11,406 bases of DNA from Gammaproteobacteria bacterium. GTDB taxonomy: Bacteria; Pseudomonadota; Gammaproteobacteria; Xanthomonadales; Wenzhouxiangellaceae. Each line of letters opens with the position of its first letter. Position 1 is the first letter of the stretch. The notes under the pieces are model-generated. The model made no database searches. It saw only the letters and a list, made by a program, of their open reading frames with translations, and was not told the origin of the DNA. The stretch spans positions 1 to 11,406 of the forward strand of contig PWWM01000137.1 of the NCBI GenBank assembly GCA_003561495.1, given 5' to 3'. Shown in pieces: positions 5,994 through 11,406 of this stretch. Both the position numbers and the translations under genes were made by a program.

Positions 5994-6030
5994 CCTCAGG
6001 GCTCGCGAAAGAATTTTGCGAGCCCTGAGG
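5994..6030 (-). terminator. 13-bp perfect hairpin after the gene ending at 6036
   Basis: CCTCAGGGCTCGC (5994-6006) and GCGAGCCCTGAGG (6018-6030) are exact inverse complements with an 11-nt loop. On the minus strand it starts 5 nt after the stop codon at 6036-6038. It lacks a T-run on either side, so it is either an atypical terminator for the gene ending at 6036 or an mRNA 3'-end-protecting stem. Confidence 0.45.
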
Positions 6031-6035
6031 CCAGG

Positions 6036-6305
6036 TCAGGCTGCTCGGGCTGTTTCCATCAATTCCAGTTGCGCGCCCTCAAGTATCGATGACCATGCCT
6101 GCTCCCCAGCATTGGACGCTTTCAATGAACGACGGAGAAGGCGATCACTGCGCGGTGAAACAAACTCGACCACACTGCCATCGTCAAAGCGCAGCATCAG
6201 CACCACCGGCGGTTGTCCGGAACGTCCGGGCCGGGCAATGACACCGCTGATTCGCTTGCCGACGATCTGATCTCGAAATTCCCTGCTGCTGCCTGGGGTG
6301 GTCAT
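6036..6305 (-). CDS. Small uncharacterised protein (89 residues)
   Basis: I do not recognise this protein. It runs MTTPGSSREFRDQIVGKRIS to LMETARAA. The ATG at 6305 is preceded on its strand by AGGAGGA with 6-7 nt spacing, one of the strongest ribosome-binding sites in the window, and a long hairpin follows the stop, so it is very probably expressed. There is no signal peptide or membrane segment; it is predicted to be soluble and cytosolic. The centre, VVLMLRFDDGSVVEFVSP (34-51), looks like two beta strands joined by a DGS turn, resembling small beta-barrel folds, followed by Arg-rich helix PRSDRLLRRSLKAS and an acidic C-terminal helix. That folding idea is inference. It is convergent with sbcB and divergent from the ComEA-like gene. 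Confidence 0.7.
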   Translation of the reverse strand: MTTPGSSREFRDQIVGKRISGVIARPGRSGQPPVVLMLRFDDGSVVEFVSPRSDRLLRRSLKASNAGEQAWSSILEGAQLELMETARAA

Positions 6306-6358
6306 TTTCGTTCCTCCTCGAGGTTTGCAAGTTGTTGATGTTCATTGAATCATGGAGG

Positions 6359-6377
6359 ATTCTCAAAACCTGAGAAT
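6359..6377. promoter_or_regulatory. 7-bp inverted repeat upstream of the small gene, possible operator
   Basis: ATTCTCA (6359-6365) and TGAGAAT (6371-6377) are exact inverse complements separated by AAACC, about 55 bp upstream of the minus-strand start at 6305 and 158 bp upstream of the ComEA-like start at 6535. Its place in this divergent spacer fits a regulator site. The rest of 6306-6534 shows no confident promoter. Confidence 0.3.
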
Positions 6378-6534
6378 AAGGATTCCCATTTTTCCGGTGG
6401 TGATTTTCCTAACGGTTGCCGGGCTTTTCTGATGATTCCATCACATCCGGGCCTGCCTAAACTGTGCTCAACGTCGGACGCGGTCCGGCGGACTCAAACG
6501 AAACTTAAACTGAAACATGCAAAGGAGAAACACC

Positions 6535-6825
6535 ATGAAAATGACACGTAACATCATCGCCGCCTTGTTCCTGGCCCTGAGCCTGACCGGCCTGAGCCTG
6601 GCCGAAACCGGCTCGGTCGATATCAACACCGCCGATGTCGAACAACTGGCCGAAGCCCTGACTGGCGTGGGCCCGGCCAAGGCCGAAGCCATCATCGCCT
6701 ACCGTGAGGAAAACGGGCACTTCGAGCACATCGACGAATTGGTCAACGTCCGCGGCATCGGCCTGCGCACCGTCGACCGCAATCGCGACAACATCACCCT
6801 GGAGAGCCAGCGCGACACCCAGTAA
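6535..6825 (+). CDS. Secreted ComEA-like helix-hairpin-helix protein
   Basis: Encodes 96 residues from the ATG at 6535, chosen because AAGGAG (6522-6527) precedes it with about 7 nt spacing; an ATG at 6517 lies upstream of that site and is unlikely. The signal peptide is residues 1-23 (MKMTRN, then hydrophobic IIAALFLALSLTGLSLA). The mature protein opens with VDINTADVEQLAEAL and holds two helix-hairpin-helix motifs: TGVGPAKAEAIIAYREENGHF (about 43-63) and VRGIGLRTVDRNRDNI (about 72-87). This is the compact ComEA/YbaV type, expected to bind double-stranded DNA in the periplasm without sequence specificity, as ComEA does during DNA uptake. No other competence gene is visible, so the uptake role is inferred. 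A strong terminator follows the stop codon. Confidence 0.88.
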   Translation: MKMTRNIIAALFLALSLTGLSLAETGSVDINTADVEQLAEALTGVGPAKAEAIIAYREENGHFEHIDELVNVRGIGLRTVDRNRDNITLESQRDTQ

Positions 6826-6840
6826 ACCACCCGGCAATCC

Positions 6841-6879
6841 AAAAAAGCGCGGCCGCCCCACCGGGCGGCCGCTTTTTTT
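6841..6879. terminator. Bidirectional intrinsic terminator
   Basis: GCGGCCGCCC (6849-6858) and GGGCGGCCGC (6863-6872) form a perfect 10-bp GC stem with a CACC loop, followed by seven T (6873-6879) on the plus strand. Six A at 6841-6846 give a T-run on the minus strand. It ends the ComEA-like gene from the left and the dnaX-ybaB-recR operon from the right (recR stop at 6922). Confidence 0.9.
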
Positions 6880-6921
6880 CAAGGAGCCCAAGAAAAACCA
6901 ACCAAACCAACCAAACCGCCC

Positions 6922-7515
6922 TCAACGCATAGGCAATCGCGAACTGAACGCATGCGCCAAAGTGGAGCGATCGGTGTGCTCCAATTCCCCACCCAGCGGC
7001 ACCCCCTGGGCAAGCCGCGAGACCTTGACATCGTGGCGGCTCGCCATCTCCTGGAGATAGTAGGCCGTAGCCTCTCCTTCGACCGTGGTATTGGTGGCGA
7101 TGATGATTTCCTCGACCGCATCACTGGCCAGGCGCCTTTCCAGCTCATCCAGCCCCAACTCATCCGGACCGATGCCGTCTAGCGGAGATAGACGTCCCAA
7201 AAGCACGAAATAGCGACCCTGAAAACCGGTGGCCGTTTCGATCGCCAGCACATCGGCCGGACTTTCAACCAGGCACAGCACCCGATCACTACGTTGTGGG
7301 TTTCGACAGATTCGGCACAGCTTCTCAGCGGTGAAATTTCGGCACCGGTCGCAGCGACGGATGTTGATCATGGCGCTTTCCAGGGCGCGCGCCAGCCGCT
7401 TGCCCCCATCCCGGTCTCGCTCGAGCAAATGCAGCGCCATGCGTTGAGCACTGCGCGCCCCTACCCCCGGAAGACAGCGCAGTGCCTCCAGCAATTCATC
7501 GAACGGATCGGCCAC
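6922..7515 (-). CDS. recR: Recombination mediator protein RecR
   Basis: Encodes 197 residues, the usual RecR length. The N-terminal helix-hairpin-helix ALRCLPGVGARSAQRMALHL (11-30) is followed by a zinc finger with Cys55, Cys58, Cys67 and Cys70, then a Toprim domain (LCLVESPADVLAIE, about 80-93, and ATNTTVEGEATAYYL, 140-154) and the C-terminal VSRLAQGVPLGGELEHTD. RecR with RecF or RecO loads RecA onto SSB-coated single-stranded gaps. The start is GTG at 7515, giving the standard family N-terminus; no strong Shine-Dalgarno is visible, suggesting coupling to ybaB, whose stop is 20 nt upstream. It is the last gene of the dnaX-ybaB-recR operon, an order conserved in gammaproteobacteria. Confidence 0.97.
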   Translation of the reverse strand: MADPFDELLEALRCLPGVGARSAQRMALHLLERDRDGGKRLARALESAMINIRRCDRCRNFTAEKLCRICRNPQRSDRVLCLVESPADVLAIETATGFQGRYFVLLGRLSPLDGIGPDELGLDELERRLASDAVEEIIIATNTTVEGEATAYYLQEMASRHDVKVSRLAQGVPLGGELEHTDRSTLAHAFSSRLPMR

Positions 7516-7535
7516 CAGTTCGCTTGCCGTCTAAT

Positions 7536-7853
7536 TTAAGGCAGGGTAAAGCCCGGCGGCATGGGCAACCCGCCAGTCATGCTCGACATTTTTTCCTGGC
7601 TGGATTCCTGAATGCGATTGACCGCATCATTGAACGCCGCCGCCACCAGGTCTTCGATCATTTCACGGTCATCGGCAATTTCCGGATCAATCGTGACCCG
7701 ACGCACTTCGTGCTTGCCATTCATGACCACTTCCACCAGTCCACCACCAGCCTGGCCGGTGACTTCCATGTTGGCCAGTTCTTCCTGTACTTTCTTGAGG
7801 TTCTCCTGGACTTTCTGGGCCTGCTGCATCAGCTCGGCGATATTGCCTTTCAT
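7536..7853 (-). CDS. ybaB: YbaB/EbfC nucleoid-associated protein
   Basis: Encodes 105 residues from ATG 7853 (MKGNIAELMQQAQKVQENLK); an adjacent in-frame ATG at 7856 would add one Met. Longer open reading upstream overlaps dnaX and is not used. The long N-terminal helix, the central MEVTGQAGGGLVEVVMNGKHEVRRVTIDPEI and the C-terminal MTGGLPMPPGF are characteristic of the YbaB/EbfC family, a small dimeric DNA-binding protein associated with the nucleoid. It lies 8 nt after the dnaX stop on the minus strand and 20 nt before recR, as in other gammaproteobacteria. No clear ribosome-binding site precedes it, so translation is probably coupled to dnaX. Confidence 0.95.
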   Translation of the reverse strand: MKGNIAELMQQAQKVQENLKKVQEELANMEVTGQAGGGLVEVVMNGKHEVRRVTIDPEIADDREMIEDLVAAAFNDAVNRIQESSQEKMSSMTGGLPMPPGFTLP

Positions 7854-7861
7854 CATGAGAT

Positions 7862-9532
7862 TCAGTGACTCCGTTTTTCGATCGGTCGAATTGATTCGCG
7901 CACGATTTCGGCGCCGAATCGGCTGCATAGTTTCTGGACCAGCGGGTCCTGATCAATGGCTGCCTCGGCCTCGGCCTGGTTGCGCTCGGCGGCGTTGTCT
8001 TCCATCTGCGCCGGAGTGATCAAGTCGTCGCGATCACTGGCTCGGATACTCAGCCGAACCGGCCCACCCAGAAACTCGGTCAGGGCGCTGGTCAGAGCAG
8101 CACGAAAACGATCAGTGATCAGCATCATGTCATCGCGTGCCGCTGTAAACCTGATCTGGGGTTCACTGATCTCCTGGACAACCAGCAAGCCCGCAACCAT
8201 GCGCACCGAACCGTTCAGGGACAGACGATTCAGCACTTCGGCCCAGTTGTCAGCCGTCATGGAGTGATGATCGCGCCATCCTTTTTCAGCTTGTTCAGCG
8301 GACTGGTTCGGTCCTTCGGGATCCGGTTGTGACTGCTGCAACGCATTCTTTGCCATGGGGGTTTCGGGCAGGGCGCCGCGACCTGATGATGTCGCAGGAG
8401 CTGACCGTCCGGAATGCTCCGGGTGGCCCGCCCGGCCCGTCCCGGAAGTGCTACCCGGCTGAAAAGACAGCATTCGCAGCAGGGTCATTTCACAGCCGCT
8501 GCGTTCACTGGGCGCCAACTGCAGGTCACGCCGACCGGTGATCGCGATCTGGTAGTAAAGCTGTACGTCCTCGCGATCGAGGCGTCCAGCCAGTTCCACC
8601 AGTCGTTCCCAGTCCGCGCGGGTGTCGTCACGGTAGTCGGGTATCTGCTGTATCAGGGCGATCCGGTGAAGGGTTTCGGCCAGATCAAGCAACAGTTGAC
8701 CCATGTCACGCGCCAGGGAAAACACCTCGGCGATGGTCTTGATCATGCGCTCGGCATCCTGCTCGGCCAGGGCATCGATCAGCTCGTGAACATGGCGTTG
8801 CTCAACGCTGCCAAGCATGTCGCGCACCTCGGATTCGATCAGTCTTTCGCCGGAAGCCAGCGCCTGATCAAGCAGGCTCAACCCATCACGCATGCTGCCG
8901 TCGGCGGCCCGAGCCAGCAAGCTCAGCGCTGCGCCCTCAAAGTCCAGTTGCTCGGCAGCGAGGATGCGCTCCATCTGATCAGAGATTTCGTCGGGCTTGA
9001 GCCTGCGAAGGTTGAATTGCAGGCAACGCGACAGGATGGTGACCGGAATCTTTTGCGGATCCGTCGTTGCGAGCACGAACTTGACGTGATCCGGCGGCTC
9101 CTCAAGGGTTTTGAGCAATGCATTGAAGCTGTGCGTCGACAGCATGTGTACCTCGTCAATCAAGTACACCTTGTAGCGCCCCCGGGCCGGGGCATACTGA
9201 ACATTATCAAGAATTTCGCGCGTATCATCGACCCGGGTACGTGACGCGGCATCGATTTCAAGCAAATCGACGAAACGCCCCTCATCGATGGCCACGCAAT
9301 GCTCGCATTGGCCACATGGCTCGGCACTGACCCCCTCCAGGCAATTGAGTGACTTGGCCAGAATACGGGCAATGGTCGTCTTGCCCACACCGCGAGTCCC
9401 TGTAAACAGAAAGGCATGATGGACGCGTCCTTCCTCGAGGGAGCTGCTCAAGACTTTGACCACATGAGACTGGCCGACCAGTTCGCTGAAATTCCGTGGC
9501 CGCCATTTTCGCGCAAGTACCTGATAACTCAC
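7862..9532 (-). CDS. dnaX: DNA polymerase III subunits gamma/tau
   Basis: Encodes 556 residues, the clamp-loader ATPase and replisome organiser. Residues 1-170 are strongly conserved: RPRNFSELVGQ, Walker A GTRGVGKT (45-52), zinc-binding Cys64, Cys73, Cys76 and Cys79, NVQYAPARGRYKVYLIDEVH with Walker B DEVH (126-129), and ATTDPQKIPVTILSRC. Domain III extends to about 355, followed by a low-complexity linker (GSTSGTGRAGHPEHSGR...) and the tau C-terminal region from about 420, which in E. coli contacts DnaB and alpha. The start is GTG at 9532, with AAAAAGG about 10 nt upstream. The E. coli-type slippery heptamer is absent; the only notable A-run is five A in the linker (8282-8286). A separate gamma form is therefore not predicted. 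Confidence 0.97.
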   Translation of the reverse strand: MSYQVLARKWRPRNFSELVGQSHVVKVLSSSLEEGRVHHAFLFTGTRGVGKTTIARILAKSLNCLEGVSAEPCGQCEHCVAIDEGRFVDLLEIDAASRTRVDDTREILDNVQYAPARGRYKVYLIDEVHMLSTHSFNALLKTLEEPPDHVKFVLATTDPQKIPVTILSRCLQFNLRRLKPDEISDQMERILAAEQLDFEGAALSLLARAADGSMRDGLSLLDQALASGERLIESEVRDMLGSVEQRHVHELIDALAEQDAERMIKTIAEVFSLARDMGQLLLDLAETLHRIALIQQIPDYRDDTRADWERLVELAGRLDREDVQLYYQIAITGRRDLQLAPSERSGCEMTLLRMLSFQPGSTSGTGRAGHPEHSGRSAPATSSGRGALPETPMAKNALQQSQPDPEGPNQSAEQAEKGWRDHHSMTADNWAEVLNRLSLNGSVRMVAGLLVVQEISEPQIRFTAARDDMMLITDRFRAALTSALTEFLGGPVRLSIRASDRDDLITPAQMEDNAAERNQAEAEAAIDQDPLVQKLCSRFGAEIVRESIRPIEKRSH

Positions 9533-9630
9533 TGATTGATAACCTTTTTAATCAAAACCTGAGCAGATGGAAGAAAGGTCGAACCGAATAGCATTCAGTG
9601 TACACGATCACCGAAAAGCACACACCCGGC

Positions 9631-9660
9631 TTGCCCCTGATGGGGACAATCTGGGATAAT
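9631..9660 (+). promoter_or_regulatory. Promoter of the 4.5S RNA gene
   Basis: TTGCCC (9631-9636) and GATAAT (9655-9660) are 18 bp apart, and TG at 9652-9653 gives an extended -10. The predicted start at about 9667 coincides with the 5' end of the folded 4.5S RNA. The bases after the -10 box are GGCAGCA, a GC-rich discriminator of the kind found at growth-rate-controlled promoters. Confidence 0.75.
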
Positions 9661-9666
9661 GGCAGC

Positions 9667-9780
9667 AGGCGGTCTTGCCGGTCTTCCCACACTGTTTTTC
9701 CCGTGAACCCCGTCAGGCCCGGAAGGGAGCAGCGGCAGCGGGAACGACAGGTGCTGGGGTCGGGCTGGCAGGGCCGCCGC
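9667..9780 (+). ncRNA. ffs: 4.5S signal recognition particle RNA
   Basis: About 114 nt, the length of E. coli 4.5S RNA. The invariant domain IV core is at 9712-9733: GTCAGG, the GGAA tetraloop at 9721-9724 and GGGAGCAGC on the 3' side, the asymmetric and symmetric loops bound by the Ffh M-domain. The outer helix pairs 9668-9679 with 9767-9778, complementary except for two G-U pairs. The RNA joins Ffh to deliver inner-membrane proteins to FtsY and SecYEG. It diverges from dnaX, about 135 bp away; many relatives also keep these two genes together. The exact ends are approximate; a T-rich tract (9781-9789) may mark the 3' end. Confidence 0.93.
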
Positions 9781-10096
9781 TTTCCTTTCTGCTCCCCGCT
9801 TGAACCTCTGGATTGCAAAAACTTGTGTGAACTGCGTCACATTTTCGAGTTTTTTATCGGAAATCACTGGCAATTCCATATTCGTTTTGTGTATAAACCC
9901 GAACGTCGCGCAGGCGCCCCCCTGTCTCAGCCAGAGGGGATGGAGTCCGAAATGAGTGCCGATGGGAGAGGGAATCGGACTCGGGAATCCGGGTGTTCAC
10001 GACCGGGGATTGTGCCCGCGATGACAGGATGAACACCAGCCATCCTGTGTTTTGCAAGTACAAGGGGTTCAACCTGATGATGGGAGAACCAATCCA
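9781..10096. other. Non-coding spacer between 4.5S RNA and protease genes
   Basis: No gene is supported here. It holds a perfect CRP-consensus site (9826-9841), a TATAAA box (9892-9897) that may be the protease -10, and several dyads: GAGTCCGA (9943-9950) with TCGGACTC (9975-9982), and ACAGGATG (10024-10031) with CATCCTGT (10041-10048). If the TATAAA box is used, the protease mRNA has a leader of about 190 nt containing both dyads. Confidence 0.55.
9826..9841. promoter_or_regulatory. Perfect CRP-family site TGTGA-N6-TCACA
   Basis: TGTGA-ACTGCG-TCACA is an exact match to the CRP palindrome, flanked by TT on the left and TTTT on the right as in good sites. Its centre (9833.5) lies about 70 bp before the start predicted from TATAAA at 9892-9897, the spacing of class I activator sites; the -35 region there is poor, which suits activator dependence. 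The binding factor (CRP, Vfr or Clp type) is inferred. Confidence 0.55.
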
Positions 10097-11406
10097 GTGT
10101 CTTTGAAAAGACTTACCGTTTTTCTTGCCAGTACGGCAATTCTCGCCCTTTCTCACACGACATTCGCCAACAACGGCAACGGCCAGATGGCTGATTTCAG
10201 GCATGTCGACCGGCCGATTCCCGGTCAGTACATTGTCGTCCTGAAAGATGACGTGGCCAATCTCGCCCACGAGCAGCAACGCGCCAATGTGCCTTCCGTG
10301 GCCAGCGTTGCACAAGCCATGGCCCGCAACAATGGCATGCGGGTGGAGAGGACCTTCAATCATGTCCTGCGTGGCTTCGTGGTTCGCGGCAATGAACGCG
10401 CCTTGATGCGCCTGCTCGAAGACGAGCGGGTTGCTTTCATCGAGGAAGACGGTCATGTCAGGCTCAATCAGACCACTCAGCCCAACGCCACCTGGGGCCT
10501 GGACCGCATTGACCAGCGCGACCTGCCACTGGACGGCAACTATACCTACGACACCACGGCACCCAACGTCTACACCTACATCGTCGATACCGGGGTCCGT
10601 CCCAATCACAATGATTTCGGCAATCGGGTCACCAGTGGCTTCAGCTCAATCAATGACGGTCGCGGATCGGATGACTGCAACGGTCACGGCACCCACGTCG
10701 CCGGCACCGTGGCGGGCTCGACATGGGGTGTGGCCAAGTCGGCCATCATCGTCCCAGTTCGTGTTCTCAATTGTCAGGGTGGCGGCACCAATTCCGGTGT
10801 GATCGCCGGCATGGACTGGATTGCCTCCAATCACACCAAGCCGGCCGTGGCCAACATGAGCCTGGGCGGCAGTGCATCGACAGCCACGGACAATGCGGTG
10901 ACCAACATGCGCAACGCCGGCGTGACCGTAGTGGTGGCTGCGGGCAACGAAAACCAGAATGCCTGCAACGTATCACCAGCCCGCTCCGCTGATGCCATCA
11001 CGGTCGGCTCCACGACCAGCAACGATACCCGTTCCAACTTCTCCAACTGGGGCAGTTGCGTCGAAATCTTTGCACCCGGGAGCAACATCACTTCAGCCTG
11101 GCACACGAGCAACTCGGCCACCAACACCATCAGCGGCACCTCCATGGCGGCCCCGCACGTGGCCGGCGTGGCTGCGCTGTACCTGGCCGACAATCCCAAT
11201 GCCACACCGGCCCAGGTCGAAAACGCCATCAACGACAATGCCTCGACCGGCAAACTCAGCGGGCTGAACGGTTCACCGAACCGGTTGGTGTATTCGCGCT
11301 TCGGCAGTGGCGGTGGACCCGACCCGGATCCCGATCCTGCCGAACTTGAAAACGGCGTGGCCGTATCAAACCTGTCCGGCAGCCAAGGCTCGGAAACGTT
11401 TTTCAC
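10097..11406 (+). CDS. Secreted subtilisin-like serine protease (S8, proteinase K type), 3' truncated
   Basis: A frame open from GTG 10097 to the window edge gives 436 residues without a stop. GGGAG (10082-10086) precedes the GTG. In order: signal peptide 1-24 (MSLKRL, hydrophobic core, TTFA); I9 inhibitor propeptide about 42-122 (IPGQYIVVLKDD ... VAFIEEDGHV); S8 catalytic domain about 133-402 with Asp164 (YIVDTGV), His197 (GHGTHVAG), oxyanion Asn284 (AAGNEN) and Ser349 (GTSMAAPHVAG); a GSGGGPDPDPDP linker (404-413); then ELENGVAVSNLSGSQGSETFF, the start of a PPC-type domain. It should be exported by Sec, self-process, and digest extracellular protein. Cys194, 226, 290 and 321 could form disulfides. 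It has no gene neighbour on its strand except ffs. The C-terminus lies outside the window. Confidence 0.95.
   Translation, partial: MSLKRLTVFLASTAILALSHTTFANNGNGQMADFRHVDRPIPGQYIVVLKDDVANLAHEQQRANVPSVASVAQAMARNNGMRVERTFNHVLRGFVVRGNERALMRLLEDERVAFIEEDGHVRLNQTTQPNATWGLDRIDQRDLPLDGNYTYDTTAPNVYTYIVDTGVRPNHNDFGNRVTSGFSSINDGRGSDDCNGHGTHVAGTVAGSTWGVAKSAIIVPVRVLNCQGGGTNSGVIAGMDWIASNHTKPAVANMSLGGSASTATDNAVTNMRNAGVTVVVAAGNENQNACNVSPARSADAITVGSTTSNDTRSNFSNWGSCVEIFAPGSNITSAWHTSNSATNTISGTSMAAPHVAGVAALYLADNPNATPAQVENAINDNASTGKLSGLNGSPNRLVYSRFGSGGGPDPDPDPAELENGVAVSNLSGSQGSETFF

Larger units (their letters stand above)
5703..6035. other. Gene-free convergent spacer with clustered palindromes and DnaA-box matches
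   Basis: No convincing gene lies here. The neighbours are convergent (sbcB stop at 5702, minus-strand gene stop at 6036), so neither needs a promoter in this spacer. It contains DnaA-box matches at 5733-5741, 5910-5918 and 5924-5932, an AT-rich stretch at about 5806-5850, a 17-bp palindrome at 5842-5858, a CRP-like site at 5963-5978 and a 13-bp perfect hairpin at 5994-6030. TTGACA occurs at 5759-5764 without a matching -10 box; TTGAAC (5805-5810) and GATAAT (5830-5835), 19 bp apart, are a weak candidate promoter. The region could be a DnaA-binding locus or encode an untranslated RNA. Confidence 0.6.

Noticed and set aside
5835..6092. Possible 85-codon gene in the convergent spacer
   Set aside because: TTG start without a ribosome-binding site, runs through the hairpin and overlaps the end of the minus-strand gene.
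6345..6534. Short plus-strand open frame upstream of the ComEA-like gene
   Set aside because: No ribosome-binding site, and it overlaps the AAGGAG and start region of the better-supported gene.
6893..6917. Short tandem repeat of a 9-nt AACCAACCA unit after the terminator
   Set aside because: Barely more than two copies in a short non-coding tail; low complexity is a sufficient explanation.
8414..9244. Plus-strand open frame of 276 codons
   Set aside because: Antisense to dnaX, with no domain and no ribosome-binding site.
9888..9896. Fourth DnaA-box match, TGTGTATAA
   Set aside because: Isolated, and it coincides with the likely -10 box of the protease promoter, which explains it better.
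9598..10032. Plus-strand open frame of 144 codons across the 4.5S RNA
   Set aside because: It overlaps a well-supported structural RNA and its promoter, and has no protein family features.
9854..10609. Minus-strand open frame of 251 codons
   Set aside because: It covers the protease spacer and the antisense of its signal, propeptide and early catalytic region; the plus-strand protease frame is clearly the real one.

Overview
The window is chromosomal DNA from a moderately GC-rich gammaproteobacterium. The ExoI, S20, 4.5S RNA, DnaX, RecR and YbaB sequences are all gammaproteobacterial in type. The dnaX-ybaB-recR order, the divergent 4.5S RNA gene and a secreted subtilase with a PPC-like tail would fit a Xanthomonadales- or Wenzhouxiangella-like lineage, but that assignment is a guess. 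No phage, insertion sequence, CRISPR array or tRNA is visible. Gene density is high and most genes are housekeeping.

Layout. 1-406 (-): N-terminal part of the lipid II flippase murJ, divergent from rpsT (ribosomal protein S20, 484-750, +), which has a near-consensus promoter. A structured spacer leads to a UspA-family stress protein (876-1301, +). Facing it is a minus-strand three-gene set: histidine-phosphatase-family protein (2699-3418), short-chain dehydrogenase (1921-2679) and secreted lytic transglycosylase (1324-1920). A GlsB/YeaQ-type small membrane protein (3437-3691, +) starts 18 bp from the phosphatase, and its stop codon interlocks with that of msrA (3688-4155, -). sbcB/exonuclease I (4245-5702, +) appears to have an almost leaderless promoter.

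5703-6035 is a gene-free spacer between two convergent genes, sbcB and an unrecognised 89-residue gene (6036-6305, -). It should not need promoters for its neighbours, yet it holds three perfect matches to the DnaA-box consensus (two as an inverted pair), a 17-bp palindrome, a CRP-like site and a 13-bp perfect hairpin. This is the most unexplained stretch of the window.

6535-6825 (+) is a secreted ComEA-like helix-hairpin-helix protein. It shares a strong bidirectional terminator with the dnaX-ybaB-recR operon (9532 down to 6922, -), which encodes the replication clamp-loader subunit, a nucleoid-associated protein and a recombination mediator. The 4.5S SRP RNA gene (about 9667-9780, +) diverges from dnaX and has its own promoter. 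From 10097 to the window edge runs a secreted proteinase-K-type serine protease with complete catalytic residues, cut off inside a C-terminal domain. A perfect CRP-consensus palindrome about 260 bp upstream of it suggests control by a CRP/Clp/Vfr-type regulator.
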